Positions 56,189-64,000 of a stretch of 64,000 nt of DNA are shown here, piece after piece. Within the stretch, counting starts at the first letter, position 1. Each line of letters starts with the position of its first letter. Where the stretch lies: contig NZ_JALIEC010000009.1 in assembly GCF_022867865.1 (NCBI RefSeq), positions 1-64,000 on the forward strand. The letters run 5' to 3'. Position numbers and translations under genes: made by a program. The notes under the pieces were generated by a model. The model had not been told where the DNA came from and made no database searches. It saw nothing but the letters and a program-made list of their open reading frames with translations. This stretch comes from Phaeobacter sp. J2-8. GTDB taxonomy: Bacteria > Pseudomonadota > Alphaproteobacteria > Rhodobacterales > Rhodobacteraceae.

Positions 56189-56889
56189 CAGCGGCCCTCG
56201 CGCTCTGTGCGGCTAAGGACATGAATGGCCAGGTTGATCAGGATGGCCAAGGCGATCAGCACAAAGCCCAGCGCCAGCGCCAGGGCAAAGTCGCCTTTGC
56301 CCGTTTCCAGCGCAATCGCCGTGGTCAGCACCCGGGTTGCATGGTCAATATTGCCCCCCACAATCATGATCGCCCCGACCTCGCCAATGGCGCGGCCAAA
56401 TCCGGCCAGTGATGCGGTCAACAATGCCCGCCGACAATCCCACAACAGCGTGCGGATTTTCTGGCCCTGGGTGACGTTCATGGAAATCAGCAAGTCATGA
56501 TATTCCTGCCAAAGGTCGCGGATGGATTGATGGGCAATCGAGGCGATCAACGGCACAATGATAATGACCTGAGCAATCACCATCGCGGTCGGCGTGAACA
56601 ACAACCCCAGCACCCCCAACGGCCCGGAGCGCGACAGCAAAAGATAGACGATCAGCCCGACCACCACCGGCGGCAATCCCATCAAGGCATTGAGCAGCGC
56701 AATCACCGTGCGGCGATAACGAAAGCGGCGCACCGCCAGAAATGCGGCCAGCGGCAAAGCGATCACCGAAGCAATGGCCAGCGCGATCCCGGTCACCTGC
56801 AAAGAGCGCAGGGCAATTTCCAACAGGTCGCTGTCGCGTGTCACCACCAGCCAAAACGCCTTGGTCAGCCCGCCCCAGAGAGTGTCCAT
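56185..56889 (-). CDS. tupB: Tungstate ABC transporter permease TupB
   Basis: 234-residue inner-membrane permease with five to six hydrophobic segments. GLPPVVVGLIVYLLLSRSGPLG near residue 71 and GFGRAIGEVGAIMIVGGNI near residue 163 (the EAA loop region) match TupB/ModB-like permeases of the tungstate group. It is the first gene of tupB-tupC-tupA. Tungstate import would serve tungsten or molybdenum enzymes not encoded in the window. Confidence 0.92.
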   Translation of the reverse strand: MDTLWGGLTKAFWLVVTRDSDLLEIALRSLQVTGIALAIASVIALPLAAFLAVRRFRYRRTVIALLNALMGLPPVVVGLIVYLLLSRSGPLGVLGLLFTPTAMVIAQVIIIVPLIASIAHQSIRDLWQEYHDLLISMNVTQGQKIRTLLWDCRRALLTASLAGFGRAIGEVGAIMIVGGNIDHATRVLTTAIALETGKGDFALALALGFVLIALAILINLAIHVLSRTEREGRW

Positions 56890-57430
56890 TCTGCCCCCAT
56901 CCGATTGCGCCCAGACCGTCCCGGCGCGGCGAATGCCGGAGGTCTATCAACGCGGTCCCGGTTTGAAAACCGCCGCAAGGGTCGAATATTGGCCCATGGG
57001 CAATTTCCGGCCCGAGATCCGGCCCGAGAATCGGCAGGCCCGCCTTGTCTCGGCCCGATCCATCCGCAGGACGCGGCGCGCCGCATGGCCCGTGATCGAA
57101 GCCATCAATACGCGCCGCTTTCTTGGGTGTATGTGTTTAGCCCCGACTGCTATCACTGGCCAAGCAACACCCCTGCCCCACCTAATTTGCGCGCGCGAGG
57201 ATAAAACCCGCAAGATGCGATCAGCGCCTTTGACAGCCGTGCAAACCTGTAAATCTACTTGTTTTCAATGCCTTACATGAGATCCTGAAATAAACGATGC
57301 CTTTTCAGATTGTCAGGACACCGCAAATGGCGCTAGATCTTGCGCATTGGCTTTGATCTTTCGCTATCCATTGCGCCAACACCCACTCTGGCCCGCGAAC
57401 GCCGTCGGCAAATGGCAAGAGCAATAATCG
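56890..57430. other. Intergenic region between tupB and repABC
   Basis: No convincing gene. The tupB half is GC-rich and without a clear promoter. From about 57200 onward the base composition becomes more AT-rich, as often seen upstream of repABC. The first copy of the 17-bp centromere-like repeat lies at 57229-57245. Confidence 0.6.
57229..57245. repeat. parS-like repeat, copy 1
   Basis: TTTGACAGCCGTGCAAA, an imperfect 17-bp palindrome (TTTG...CAAA). Two further copies lie at 58730 and 58755. repABC plasmids carry such short palindromes as RepB-binding centromere sites around repA and repB. Confidence 0.75.
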
Positions 57431-57459
57431 TTGTTAAGACTCATTTTTCCGTGTAGATA
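57431..57459 (+). promoter_or_regulatory. Probable repABC promoter
   Basis: TTGTTA (57431-57436) and TAGATA (57454-57459) are separated by exactly 17 nt in an AT-rich stretch, about 50 bp before the repA start. Assignment is by consensus only. Confidence 0.5.
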
Positions 57460-57509
57460 ACACTTTAACAAGCGAATTCGCTGAAAAAGCGATATTTAGA
57501 GGGCGGCAC

Positions 57510-58722
57510 ATGCAGGACAGGTCTTTTGAGGCCGACACGAAGGATCTTTCCTTCGATGAGATCATCCTCCAGCAAGGAGAGCTGATCTCGGATCAACTCA
57601 ATATGTTGCGGCAGGAACAATATCCCCCGAACGCCCAAAAAGGTCTACGCCAGTTTTCACTGGCCGAGGTCGCCTATTATCTTGGGGTCACGCAATCGAC
57701 GATCAAGAAGCTGCATCTCGAAGGTAAGGGGCCCGAACCGGAAACCTCTTCATCGGGTCGGCGCAGCTATTCCGCCGAACAGATGCTGGAATTGCGCGCC
57801 TATCTGGACAAACATGGCCGCCCGGGAAAGCGGCGCTATGTGCCCGACCGGCGCGAAGGCGAAGAGCTGCATGTTGTGTCGGTCGTGAACTTCAAGGGCG
57901 GCTCGGGGAAAACCACAACCGCCGCCCATTTGGCGCAGCACCTTGCGCTGAAAGGACATCGCGTTCTGGCAATCGATCTCGACCCTCAGGCCTCGTTGAC
58001 CGCGCTGCACGGCATTCAACCAGAACTCGACAATGTGCCGTCGCTCTATGAAACGCTGCGCTATGACGAACACCGCAAACCCATCGCCGATGTCATCCGC
58101 CCCACCAATTTCCCCAATCTCGACATCGTGCCGGCCAGTCTGGAATTGCAGGAATATGAATACGACACCCCCGTCGCCCTGACGAGCGCCGATCCCCACG
58201 AAGGGCGGTTGTTCTTTACCCGGATTTCCCGCGCGCTCGAAGAGGTCGACGATCGTTATGATGTGGTGGTGATCGATTGCCCGCCGCAGCTTGGCTATCT
58301 GACGCTCACTGCATTGACCGCCTCGTCCTCGGTCATTGTCACGGTTCACCCACAGATGCTGGACGTCATGTCGATGAGTCAAGTTTTTGCTGATGCTTGG
58401 CGGCATCATGAAAACGATACGCGACGCCGGGGCCGATATGCGGCTTAAATGGTTTCGGTACCTGGTCACCCGGTTCGAACCCACCGACGGCCCCCAGAAG
58501 CAGATGGTCGGTTTCCTGCAAGCGATGTTTCCAAATCAGATGCTGACCGCGCCGGTTCTGAAATCGACGGCGATTTCCGACGCCGGGATTACCAAGCAGA
58601 CCCTTTATGAGGTCGAGCGGTCGCAATTTGTACGCACGACCTATGACCGGGCAATCGGTTCCTTGAACGACGTCAACGACGAGATCGCCGACCTGATCCA
58701 CAAGGCATGGGGGCGGGAATGA
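57510..58722 (+). CDS. repA: Plasmid partitioning ATPase RepA (frameshifted)
   Basis: ParA-type ATPase that segregates the replicon and represses repABC. An N-terminal helix-turn-helix region (FSLAEVAYYLGVTQSTIKKLH near residue 49) is followed by the deviant Walker A FKGGSGKTTTAAH near residue 129 and LAIDLDPQASLTALHG near residue 152. The frame breaks near 58383: an extra G after SMSQ shifts it, and FLLMLGGIMKTIRDAGAD continues in the next frame to the normal C-terminus at 58722. Corrected length is about 403 residues. GAGGGCGGCAC precedes the ATG. Confidence 0.9.
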
Positions 58723-58729
58723 GGACCGT

Positions 58730-58771
58730 TTTGACAGCCGTGCAGATTGCCGGGTTTGACAGCCGTGCAGA
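58730..58771. repeat. parS-like repeats, copies 2 and 3
   Basis: TTTGACAGCCGTGCAGA occurs at 58730-58746 and again at 58755-58771, 25 bp apart and in direct orientation. With the copy at 57229 they share the 15-bp core TTTGACAGCCGTGCA. They lie between repA and repB, a common place for RepB-binding centromere sites in repABC replicons. Confidence 0.8.
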
Positions 58772-58825
58772 GCGCTGTTTGCCCCGTGACGTGACCGCCA
58801 GGATCACCCAGAAGGAGACGGTTTG

Positions 58826-59821
58826 ATGGCGCGCAAAGACCTTTTGAAAAATGTGATGGCCGGTTCGTCGGACCAGCCAAAGGACGCTGGGCGCTCTGGC
58901 TATGCCATGCGGGGCGCATCGAAGTCGATGAAGGTGTCGATCGACAGTCTCGCCGAGAATTCGAAGCGTCTGCTCGAAGGGGAAACCATCGTCGAAATCG
59001 ATCCGCAATTGATCGACGTTTCCTTTGTGTCGGACCGCCTCAGCGATGATGATGCCGCCTTTGATGAGCTGAAGGAAACCATTGCGGCCGGGCGCCAGGA
59101 CACGCCGGTTTTGCTGCGTCCGCATCCCACCGCGAACGGTCGCTATATGATCGTGTTTGGGCACCGGCGCGTTCGGGTCGCGGCGGCACTGGACCGCAAG
59201 GTTCGTGCCGTTGTCAAACCCATGGATGACGTCGCACATATTCTGGCGCAGGGTCAGGAAAACACCGCGCGGGCCGATCTTTCGTTTATTGAAAAGGCGC
59301 TGTTCGCCAAGAACCTTTTGGACATCGGGCAGGCCAAGGATGTGATCCAATCCGCGCTGACCATTGATGGCACGCTTTTGTCGCGCATGCTGTCGGTCGC
59401 GCAAAATGTCCCGCGTCACGTGATTGAACGGATCGGACCGGCCAAACAAATTGGCCGCGACCGTTGGGAAGATTTCAAGAAGCTGGCCTCGGAACCGGCA
59501 AATGAAACCGTGCTGGATGGCGCTTTGGCATCCGAGGCCTTTCAAGACCTCGACAGCGATGCACGGTTCGAGTTTCTGCACAGCAAACTGGCCGAGGCGG
59601 GCAGGGCGCCCAAACGTAAGAAAGCCCGCGCCCAGCCCAGGAAACGGACATGGACCGCTGGCAAGGGCCGCATCAAGGGCGTCGTTGGCCGGTCGGGAAA
59701 AGCATATAATATTTCGCTGACAGCACAGGATTTAGCCGCCTTCGGGGATTTTCTCTCTGGGCAGCTGGACAAGCTTTACAGCGATTTCCTCGCAACAAAA
59801 GAGGAGCAATCGGGCCAATGA
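58826..59821 (+). CDS. repB: Plasmid partitioning protein RepB
   Basis: 331-residue ParB-family DNA-binding protein. The ParB nuclease-like domain is visible in VLLRPHPTANGRYMIVFGHRRVRVAAAL near residue 93 (GHRR motif), followed by QGQENTARADLSFIEKALFAKNLL and a helix-turn-helix region (TIDGTLLSRMLSVAQNVP). It should bind the TTTGACAGCCGTGCA repeats. I chose the ATG at 58826 because AGAAGGAGACGG lies upstream. Confidence 0.94.
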   Translation: MARKDLLKNVMAGSSDQPKDAGRSGYAMRGASKSMKVSIDSLAENSKRLLEGETIVEIDPQLIDVSFVSDRLSDDDAAFDELKETIAAGRQDTPVLLRPHPTANGRYMIVFGHRRVRVAAALDRKVRAVVKPMDDVAHILAQGQENTARADLSFIEKALFAKNLLDIGQAKDVIQSALTIDGTLLSRMLSVAQNVPRHVIERIGPAKQIGRDRWEDFKKLASEPANETVLDGALASEAFQDLDSDARFEFLHSKLAEAGRAPKRKKARAQPRKRTWTAGKGRIKGVVGRSGKAYNISLTAQDLAAFGDFLSGQLDKLYSDFLATKEEQSGQ

Positions 59822-59827
59822 TTTAGG

Positions 59828-59881
59828 CAAAAGAAAAGCCCCCAAGCGGTGTGGCCTGAGAGCTGATCTAATGGTTTGGTC
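59828..59881 (-). ncRNA. Antisense ctRNA between repB and repC
   Basis: A promoter on the minus strand (59916-59888) would start a transcript near 59881 that runs to a T-rich stretch (GGGGGCTTTTCTTTTG) near 59828, about 55 nt. Small antisense RNAs of this size and position are known in repABC operons, where they inhibit repC expression and set incompatibility. The terminator stem (AG.CC...CC/GG..GG.CT) is imperfect. Confidence 0.65.
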
Positions 59882-59887
59882 GCCTTT

Positions 59888-59916
59888 AAGATAAGTCTCA
59901 CAGCATGCACTGTCAA
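59888..59916 (-). promoter_or_regulatory. Sigma70-type promoter of the antisense RNA
   Basis: TTGACA (59916-59911) is a perfect -35 box and TATCTT (59893-59888) a good -10, with exactly 17 nt between them on the minus strand. It is the best promoter match in the window. Confidence 0.75.
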
Positions 59917-59980
59917 CGAAGAACGCTTCTGAGCGAACGGCTTTCTTTTGCCTCCACATAACCGGAGGTGAGATACAGGC

Positions 59981-61273
59981 ATGAAACATACAGGTTGGCG
60001 CAAGCCGACACCGGGTCTTGGGGTTGCAGAGCAGCATGCCCAAGCCGGTGAACGGGTAGGTGTACCCAAAACAAAGGCCTTTGTGGCCGTCAAACGGGTT
60101 GGGGCGTATATCGGTCTTAAGCCGGGCGATATGCTGCTGCTGGATACGCTGGCGGCCTTCACCCAGACGCAGGACTGGGAAGAGGGGCGGCGGCCGATTG
60201 TCTGGGCGTCAAACGCCTATCTTATGGAACAGACCGGGTTTTCCTTGTCTGCACTGAAACGTCATGCCCGACGTTTGGCAGAAATCGGTGTCATCTGTTT
60301 CAAAGACAGTCCAAATGGCAAACGCTGGGGGCGCAGGAATGCGGACGGCATCATTGTCGAGGCCTATGGTTTCGACCTCTCGCCCCTGTCCGCCCGCGTC
60401 GAAGAGTTCGAGCAGTTGCAAGCCGAATTGCGGGCCGAACGTGAGCTTTGCCAGCAGTTGAAACGCCAGATCACCATTGCACGCCGCATGATCCGTACGC
60501 GGATCGAAACGGCCGTCACCGGCGCGCTCAGCGGCCCTTGGGCGCAGTTGAACCAGCTTTTTGAGGGTCTGCTTGCCCAGCTCCCGAAACGCAAAATCGC
60601 GTCGGACCACCTGGCAAAGATCCTCCACCGGTTCACCGATCTACAGACGCATGTCGAAACCGCCTATCTTGGCGCGACAACCGTGATCGAAACTGAAGAA
60701 AACACTGAAAGGACCGTCGGGACAACTTCGGGACAACTGTCTAAAAAGCCCCAAGAAATGGCCCCCAAGCGGGCCATTTCCGGCCCCCACATACAAACTA
60801 CAAATCAACCTAAATCAGTAATCGGTAATCGCTTGGAAAACATCCATCACGCCCCGATTGACGTTCATACAATTCCTGAGAAGCAAGCGGTCAGTGAAGA
60901 ATGCGTTTCGCTTGGCCAAACGCAAAAAACGCCCAAGGCCCTGGATCTGGCAACGATCTTGCAGGCCTGTCCGGAATTTGCATCCTGGGCGCGAAATATC
61001 GGCGGGTTCCTGCGGGACTGGACCGATTACAACCGCATTGCAAGCCAATTGGCCCCGATGATCGGGGTTTCGGAACGCGTCTGGAACCTCGCCAAAGACC
61101 AGCTGGGCCCCCAATTGGCCACAACCGCCTTTGCGCTGGTCTTCGAAAAACATAACGCCGGAGAGGTGACCTCGCCAAGCGGATATCTGCGCGGAATTGT
61201 CAGGAAAGCCGGGGTAGGGGAGCTGCATCTGGAGCGTAGTTTCTATGGCAGGCTGAACAGAAAGGCTGCCTGA
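59981..61273 (+). CDS. repC: Replication initiator RepC
   Basis: 430-residue replication initiator of repABC replicons. The N-terminal domain (AYIGLKPGDMLLLDTLAAFT, then a winged-helix-like SNAYLMEQTGFSLSALKRHARRL) binds the origin. The C-terminal domain (WARNIGGFLRDWTDYNRIASQLAPMIGV) is typical. A variable middle (residues about 220-310) is AT-rich in DNA. GGAGGTGAG lies 12 nt upstream. In characterised repABC plasmids the origin lies within repC. Confidence 0.95.
   Translation: MKHTGWRKPTPGLGVAEQHAQAGERVGVPKTKAFVAVKRVGAYIGLKPGDMLLLDTLAAFTQTQDWEEGRRPIVWASNAYLMEQTGFSLSALKRHARRLAEIGVICFKDSPNGKRWGRRNADGIIVEAYGFDLSPLSARVEEFEQLQAELRAERELCQQLKRQITIARRMIRTRIETAVTGALSGPWAQLNQLFEGLLAQLPKRKIASDHLAKILHRFTDLQTHVETAYLGATTVIETEENTERTVGTTSGQLSKKPQEMAPKRAISGPHIQTTNQPKSVIGNRLENIHHAPIDVHTIPEKQAVSEECVSLGQTQKTPKALDLATILQACPEFASWARNIGGFLRDWTDYNRIASQLAPMIGVSERVWNLAKDQLGPQLATTAFALVFEKHNAGEVTSPSGYLRGIVRKAGVGELHLERSFYGRLNRKAA
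60780..60870. other. AT-rich stretch within repC, candidate replication origin
   Basis: The segment is markedly more AT-rich than its surroundings and encodes the poorly conserved linker of RepC. Origins of repABC plasmids are known to lie in the central part of repC, so this is the most likely position. The call is by analogy. Confidence 0.5.
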
Positions 61274-61588
61274 TCAGATTCTGTTTGGGTGAAGGTTATC
61301 GGACGTAAATGTGGCCGCCGAGATGGGGCGCTTTCTCAGGGAATTTTGTGGTGAAAGCGCCGTGGCGATCAGGGCTTTGATCGCTACTGATCCGACGATG
61401 CCCCAAACCTAACCCAAGTCCCAAGCTCGGTCACTTCTGTATCAACAGAAACTCCAGCCAGTGTGGCGTTTTGGTCAGATGGCTGGCGCACCCGTGAATG
61501 CGCCCATTCAGCAAGGCCGCGCGCCAGGAATATCGGCCCGGGTGGGCACCTTATCCAGAAGCAAAACTTGGGCTACGAGAAATTCTTA
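61274..61588. other. Gene-free region downstream of repC
   Basis: No intact gene. On the minus strand a frame without a start (about 61569 to a stop at 61384) reads FLARGLAEWAHSRV and TEVTELGTWVRFGASSD; it may be a gene remnant but I do not recognise it. Nothing else is seen. Confidence 0.3.
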
Positions 61589-61642
61589 TTGATATTATGT
61601 TTGCATCTGAGGTAAGAATATCGGTAAAAGAGGAGATTACCG
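61589..61642 (+). promoter_or_regulatory. Promoter and Shine-Dalgarno hairpin of hpaH
   Basis: TTGATA (61589-61594), 18 nt, TAAGAA (61613-61618) is a plausible promoter. It overlaps an inverted repeat ATTCTTA/TAAGAAT (61582-61588, 61613-61619) that could be an operator. CGGTAA-N9-TTACCG (61622-61642) ends exactly at the ATG, and its loop contains the ribosome-binding site AGAGGAGA. Confidence 0.5.
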
Positions 61643-62425
61643 ATGTTATCCCAGAGCCAGAGATCACAAGCGGCAGAAGCGCTGTTTCAGGCCGAACAAA
61701 CCCGGGTTCAGGCCGAACGGCTGTCCGCCACCTATCCCCAAATCGAAATCGAAGACGCCTATGCCATAAGCCGCGAAGTGGCCGCCAACCGCGCCAAATC
61801 AGGTGATCGCTTGATCGGCCACAAAGTGGGGCTGACGTCCAAAGCCATGCGCGCGGCTTCGAAAATCGACGAACCGGATTATGGCCATGTCTTTGCCAGC
61901 ATGCTGATCGAAGACGATGCCACGGTGGCGCATTCCGATTTCTGCGTGCCCCGGGTCGAGCCGGAATTGACCTTCATCCTGAAATCGCCGTTGCGCGGGC
62001 CTGGTCTGACGTTGGACGATGTGCTGGCGGCGACCGAATTTGTTGTGCCCTCGATCGAGATCATTGACGCGAGGGTGACCGAGCCCCGGCGCATCTTTGA
62101 CACCGTTGCCGACAATGGCGCGGCGGCCGGATTGGTTTTGGGAACCAAACGGTTCCGCCCGGACGAGATTGACTGGCGCTGGGCCGGCGCGTTGTTCCGC
62201 CGCAATGGCGAGATCGAAGAAACCGGTATTGCCGCCGGTGTCATGGATCACCCGGCCAATGCGGTTGCATGGCTGGGCAACAAGTTGGCGACTTACGACG
62301 GCGGGCTGGACGCCGGGCACATGGTGCTTTCGGGCTCCTTTACCCGTCCGGTCTGGGCCGATCCCGGCGACCGGCTTGAGGCGGATTTTGGTCCGCTTGG
62401 CACCGTTTCTCTTTCCTTTTCTTGA
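61643..62425 (+). CDS. hpaH: 2-oxo-hept-4-ene-1,7-dioate hydratase (HpaH family)
   Basis: 260-residue metal-dependent hydratase of homoprotocatechuate degradation. IGHKVGLTSKAMRAAS near residue 58, VPRVEPELTFIL near residue 104 and VPSIEIIDARV near residue 136 closely follow HpaH. The last two segments hold the metal-binding glutamates. GAGGAGA precedes the ATG. Other hpa genes are not in the window; only an aldehyde dehydrogenase follows. Members of this family also act on related 2-oxo acids, so the exact substrate is inferred. Confidence 0.85.
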   Translation: MLSQSQRSQAAEALFQAEQTRVQAERLSATYPQIEIEDAYAISREVAANRAKSGDRLIGHKVGLTSKAMRAASKIDEPDYGHVFASMLIEDDATVAHSDFCVPRVEPELTFILKSPLRGPGLTLDDVLAATEFVVPSIEIIDARVTEPRRIFDTVADNGAAAGLVLGTKRFRPDEIDWRWAGALFRRNGEIEETGIAAGVMDHPANAVAWLGNKLATYDGGLDAGHMVLSGSFTRPVWADPGDRLEADFGPLGTVSLSFS

Positions 62426-62442
62426 CCTTTCAGGAGCATATA

Positions 62443-63893
62443 ATGTCCGCACAACAACCCAAATATCTTATTGGTGACACTTGGGGCACGGCCTCGGATT
62501 TGCCGCCGATGGCCGTGGTCAACCCCGCGACCGAAGAAACCCTTTATGATGTGCCGTGCTGCAGCCCCGATCACGTGGCGCAGGCGCTGGCCTATGCCGA
62601 GGCCCGCTTTGCCGAATGGTCGGCATTGCCCGGTTGGAAGCGTGCGCAATATCTGCGACGCATTGCCGAAGAGATTGTCAAACGCCGCGAAGATTTCGGC
62701 CGTGCCATCGCCACCGAAATGGGGCGGGTGCATTCCATGGCCGTCGGCGAAGCCGATTCCGCAGCCGAGCAATTTGTCTGGATGGCAGGCGAGGCAGAGC
62801 GTATTTTCGGCCAGACCATCACCTCGCGGTTTGGCGGGCATCTCAGCATCACGCCGGAGCCTGTGGGAATCGTCGCCGCGTTCAGCCCGTGGAACTTCCC
62901 GCTTGGCCTGCCCGCGCGCAAGCTGGCACCGGCGCTTGCGGCCGGGTGCGTGGTCATCCTGCGCCCGTCGGAACAGACGCCGTTGGTCGGCACCATTCTT
63001 GGCGAATGTTGTCAGGCGGCGGGGCTGCCCACGGGGTGGTTCAGATCCTGCAAGGTGATCCACAGGGGGTTTCGCCTGCATTGATGGACTCGGATGCTGT
63101 GCGCAAAATCTCGTTTACCGGCTCGACGCGTGTCGGGCGGTTGTTGATGGCGCAATCGGCGAAGACAGTGAAACGGGTGTCGATGGAATTGGGCGGCCAT
63201 GCGCCGCTGATCATTTGCCCCGATGCTGACGTGCCTGCGGCGGCGAAACTGGCGGCGAAATTCAAATTCATGAACACCGGCCAGATTTGCGGATCGCCCA
63301 GCCGGTTCTTTCTGCATGAGGCCGTGGCAAACGAATTCACCGATGTCTTCATGGCCGAGGCCGAAAAGGTGCAGATGGGCGATCCGATGTCCGCGGCAAC
63401 AACCATGGGTCCGATGGCCAGCCCGGCGCAGCTGGACAAACTGGAACGGCTGGTATCCGACGCGGTAGAGCGCGGCGCAACGCTGTTGCTTGGCGGCACG
63501 CGGGCGCGGGAACAGAACAAGGGCTTCTTCTTTGCGCCCACGGTTCTGGAAAACGTCACCGACGACGCCGAAATCATGTCAGAAGAACCCTTTGGCCCGG
63601 TCGCGTCGCTGACCACCTATTCCGATCTTGGGGATGCCATCACGCGGGCCAACAGCACGCAATACGGGCTTGCGGCCTATGCCTTTACCCGGTCCGAAGT
63701 GGTTGCGCGGCGGCTCTCGGCTGAGTTGCAGTCGGGCATGGTGGGGATCAACAATTTTCTGCTGTCGCATTACGAGGCGCCTTTCAGCGGCGTCAAACAC
63801 TCTGGTGTTGGCATCGAAGGCGGGCAGATGGTGATCAACGAATATCTGACGTTCAAAACGACGCACGCCGAATTCGAAGTGCCTGCCGCCTGA
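62443..63893 (+). CDS. Aldehyde dehydrogenase, succinate-semialdehyde type (frameshifted)
   Basis: NAD(P)-dependent aldehyde dehydrogenase. The N-terminal part has VAAFSPWNFPLGLPARKLAP (cofactor binding) near residue 145. The frame breaks near 63035 in a G run (ACGGGGTGG); one added G restores LPTGVVQILQGDPQGV. The C-terminal part has FTGSTRVGRLLM, the general base in MELGGHAP and the nucleophile in NTGQICGSPSR. Corrected length is about 483 residues. Closest in type to GabD-like semialdehyde dehydrogenases. CAGGAGCATATA precedes the ATG. A role with HpaH or in arabinose-derived semialdehyde oxidation is possible. Confidence 0.87.
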
Positions 63894-63919
63894 TCCGTTT
63901 CGGGTCTTTGGGGCAGGGG

Positions 63920-63951
63920 GGGATACCGCAGTGATGCGGTATCCCTTTTTT
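63920..63951 (+). terminator. Intrinsic terminator after the aldehyde dehydrogenase gene
   Basis: GGGATACCGCA-GTGA-TGCGGTATCCC is an 11-bp perfect stem with a tetraloop, followed by six T residues. Confidence 0.95.
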
Positions 63952-63953
63952 GT

Positions 63954-64000
63954 TTAATCCTTTAGCGGCAACCAGACCGCCATGGTGTTGTCGTCGCGGT
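63954..64000 (-). CDS. Partial gene, 3' end only
   Basis: On the minus strand an open frame entering from the right edge reads RDDNTMAVWLPLKD and ends in TAA just after the terminator. Codon use fits the neighbours, but only 15 codons are visible, so neither function nor reality as a gene can be settled here. Confidence 0.35.
   Translation of the reverse strand, partial: RDDNTMAVWLPLKD

Noticed and set aside
57510-58448. RepA as a naturally short 312-residue protein
   Set aside because: The conserved C-terminal ParA region follows immediately in the next frame up to 58722, so the short form is the product of one extra base.

Overview
The window reads as an alphaproteobacterium of the Rhodobacteraceae (Roseobacter group). 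It is GC-rich, carries an aerobic (CobG/CobF-type) cobalamin cluster, a repABC replication module, ChvE/GguAB sugar transport and the short GC-rich dispersed intergenic repeats common in that family. This placement is inferred from gene content and was not tested by a database search.

Layout. (1) About 180-23541: a nearly complete aerobic B12 pathway. One long minus-strand run, DUF1636-cobW-cobN-cobG-cobH-cobI-cobJ-cobL-cobE-cobM-cobB-cobA, starts behind a cobalamin riboswitch (15247-15440). cobK lies on the opposite strand inside this run. A second cobalamin riboswitch (1740-1930) precedes a CbiM-type cobalt permease, and cobF follows it. To the right are cobO and cobQ (plus strand), a minus-strand nucleotide-loop/aminopropanol set (phosphatase, PduX-like kinase, cobD, cobC), and cobU-cobT-cobS on the plus strand. 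The CobS/CobT subunits of the cobaltochelatase and bluB are not in the window. (2) 23595-28023: tex, tpiA and tal, chromosomal-type housekeeping genes. (3) 28147-35084: a DapA-family lyase and a divergent GntR regulator sharing palindromic operators, a 545-bp insertion-like element with perfect 20-bp terminal inverted repeats and a 10-bp target duplication at the gntR stop codon, then a ribose/erythritol-type ABC importer. (4) 35087-46716: a Phd/VapC-type toxin-antitoxin pair, an FAH-family hydratase, then gbpR divergent from chvE-gguA-gguB, followed by an L-arabonate dehydratase, a galactose/arabinose 1-dehydrogenase and a 2-keto-3-deoxy-L-arabonate dehydratase (oxidative, Weimberg-type sugar catabolism); uxuA faces this set. 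(5) 46816-54614: an oligopeptide-type ABC importer operon that also encodes two phosphohydrolases, with a divergent LysR regulator. (6) 54645-56889: a tungstate ABC importer. (7) 57229-61273: repABC with three copies of a 17-bp centromere-like repeat, an antisense-RNA promoter between repB and repC, and a frameshifted repA. (8) 61643-63893: hpaH and an aldehyde dehydrogenase.

Two points stand out. Six otherwise well-conserved genes (cobB, the PduX-like kinase, the phosphatase, the arabonate dehydratase, repA and the aldehyde dehydrogenase) are each broken by one added or missing base. That pattern looks more like consensus-sequence errors than six pseudogenes. Also, B12 synthesis, tpiA, tal and tex sit on the same stretch as repABC, which suggests a chromid, or a repABC replicon fused into a chromosome, more than an ordinary accessory plasmid.
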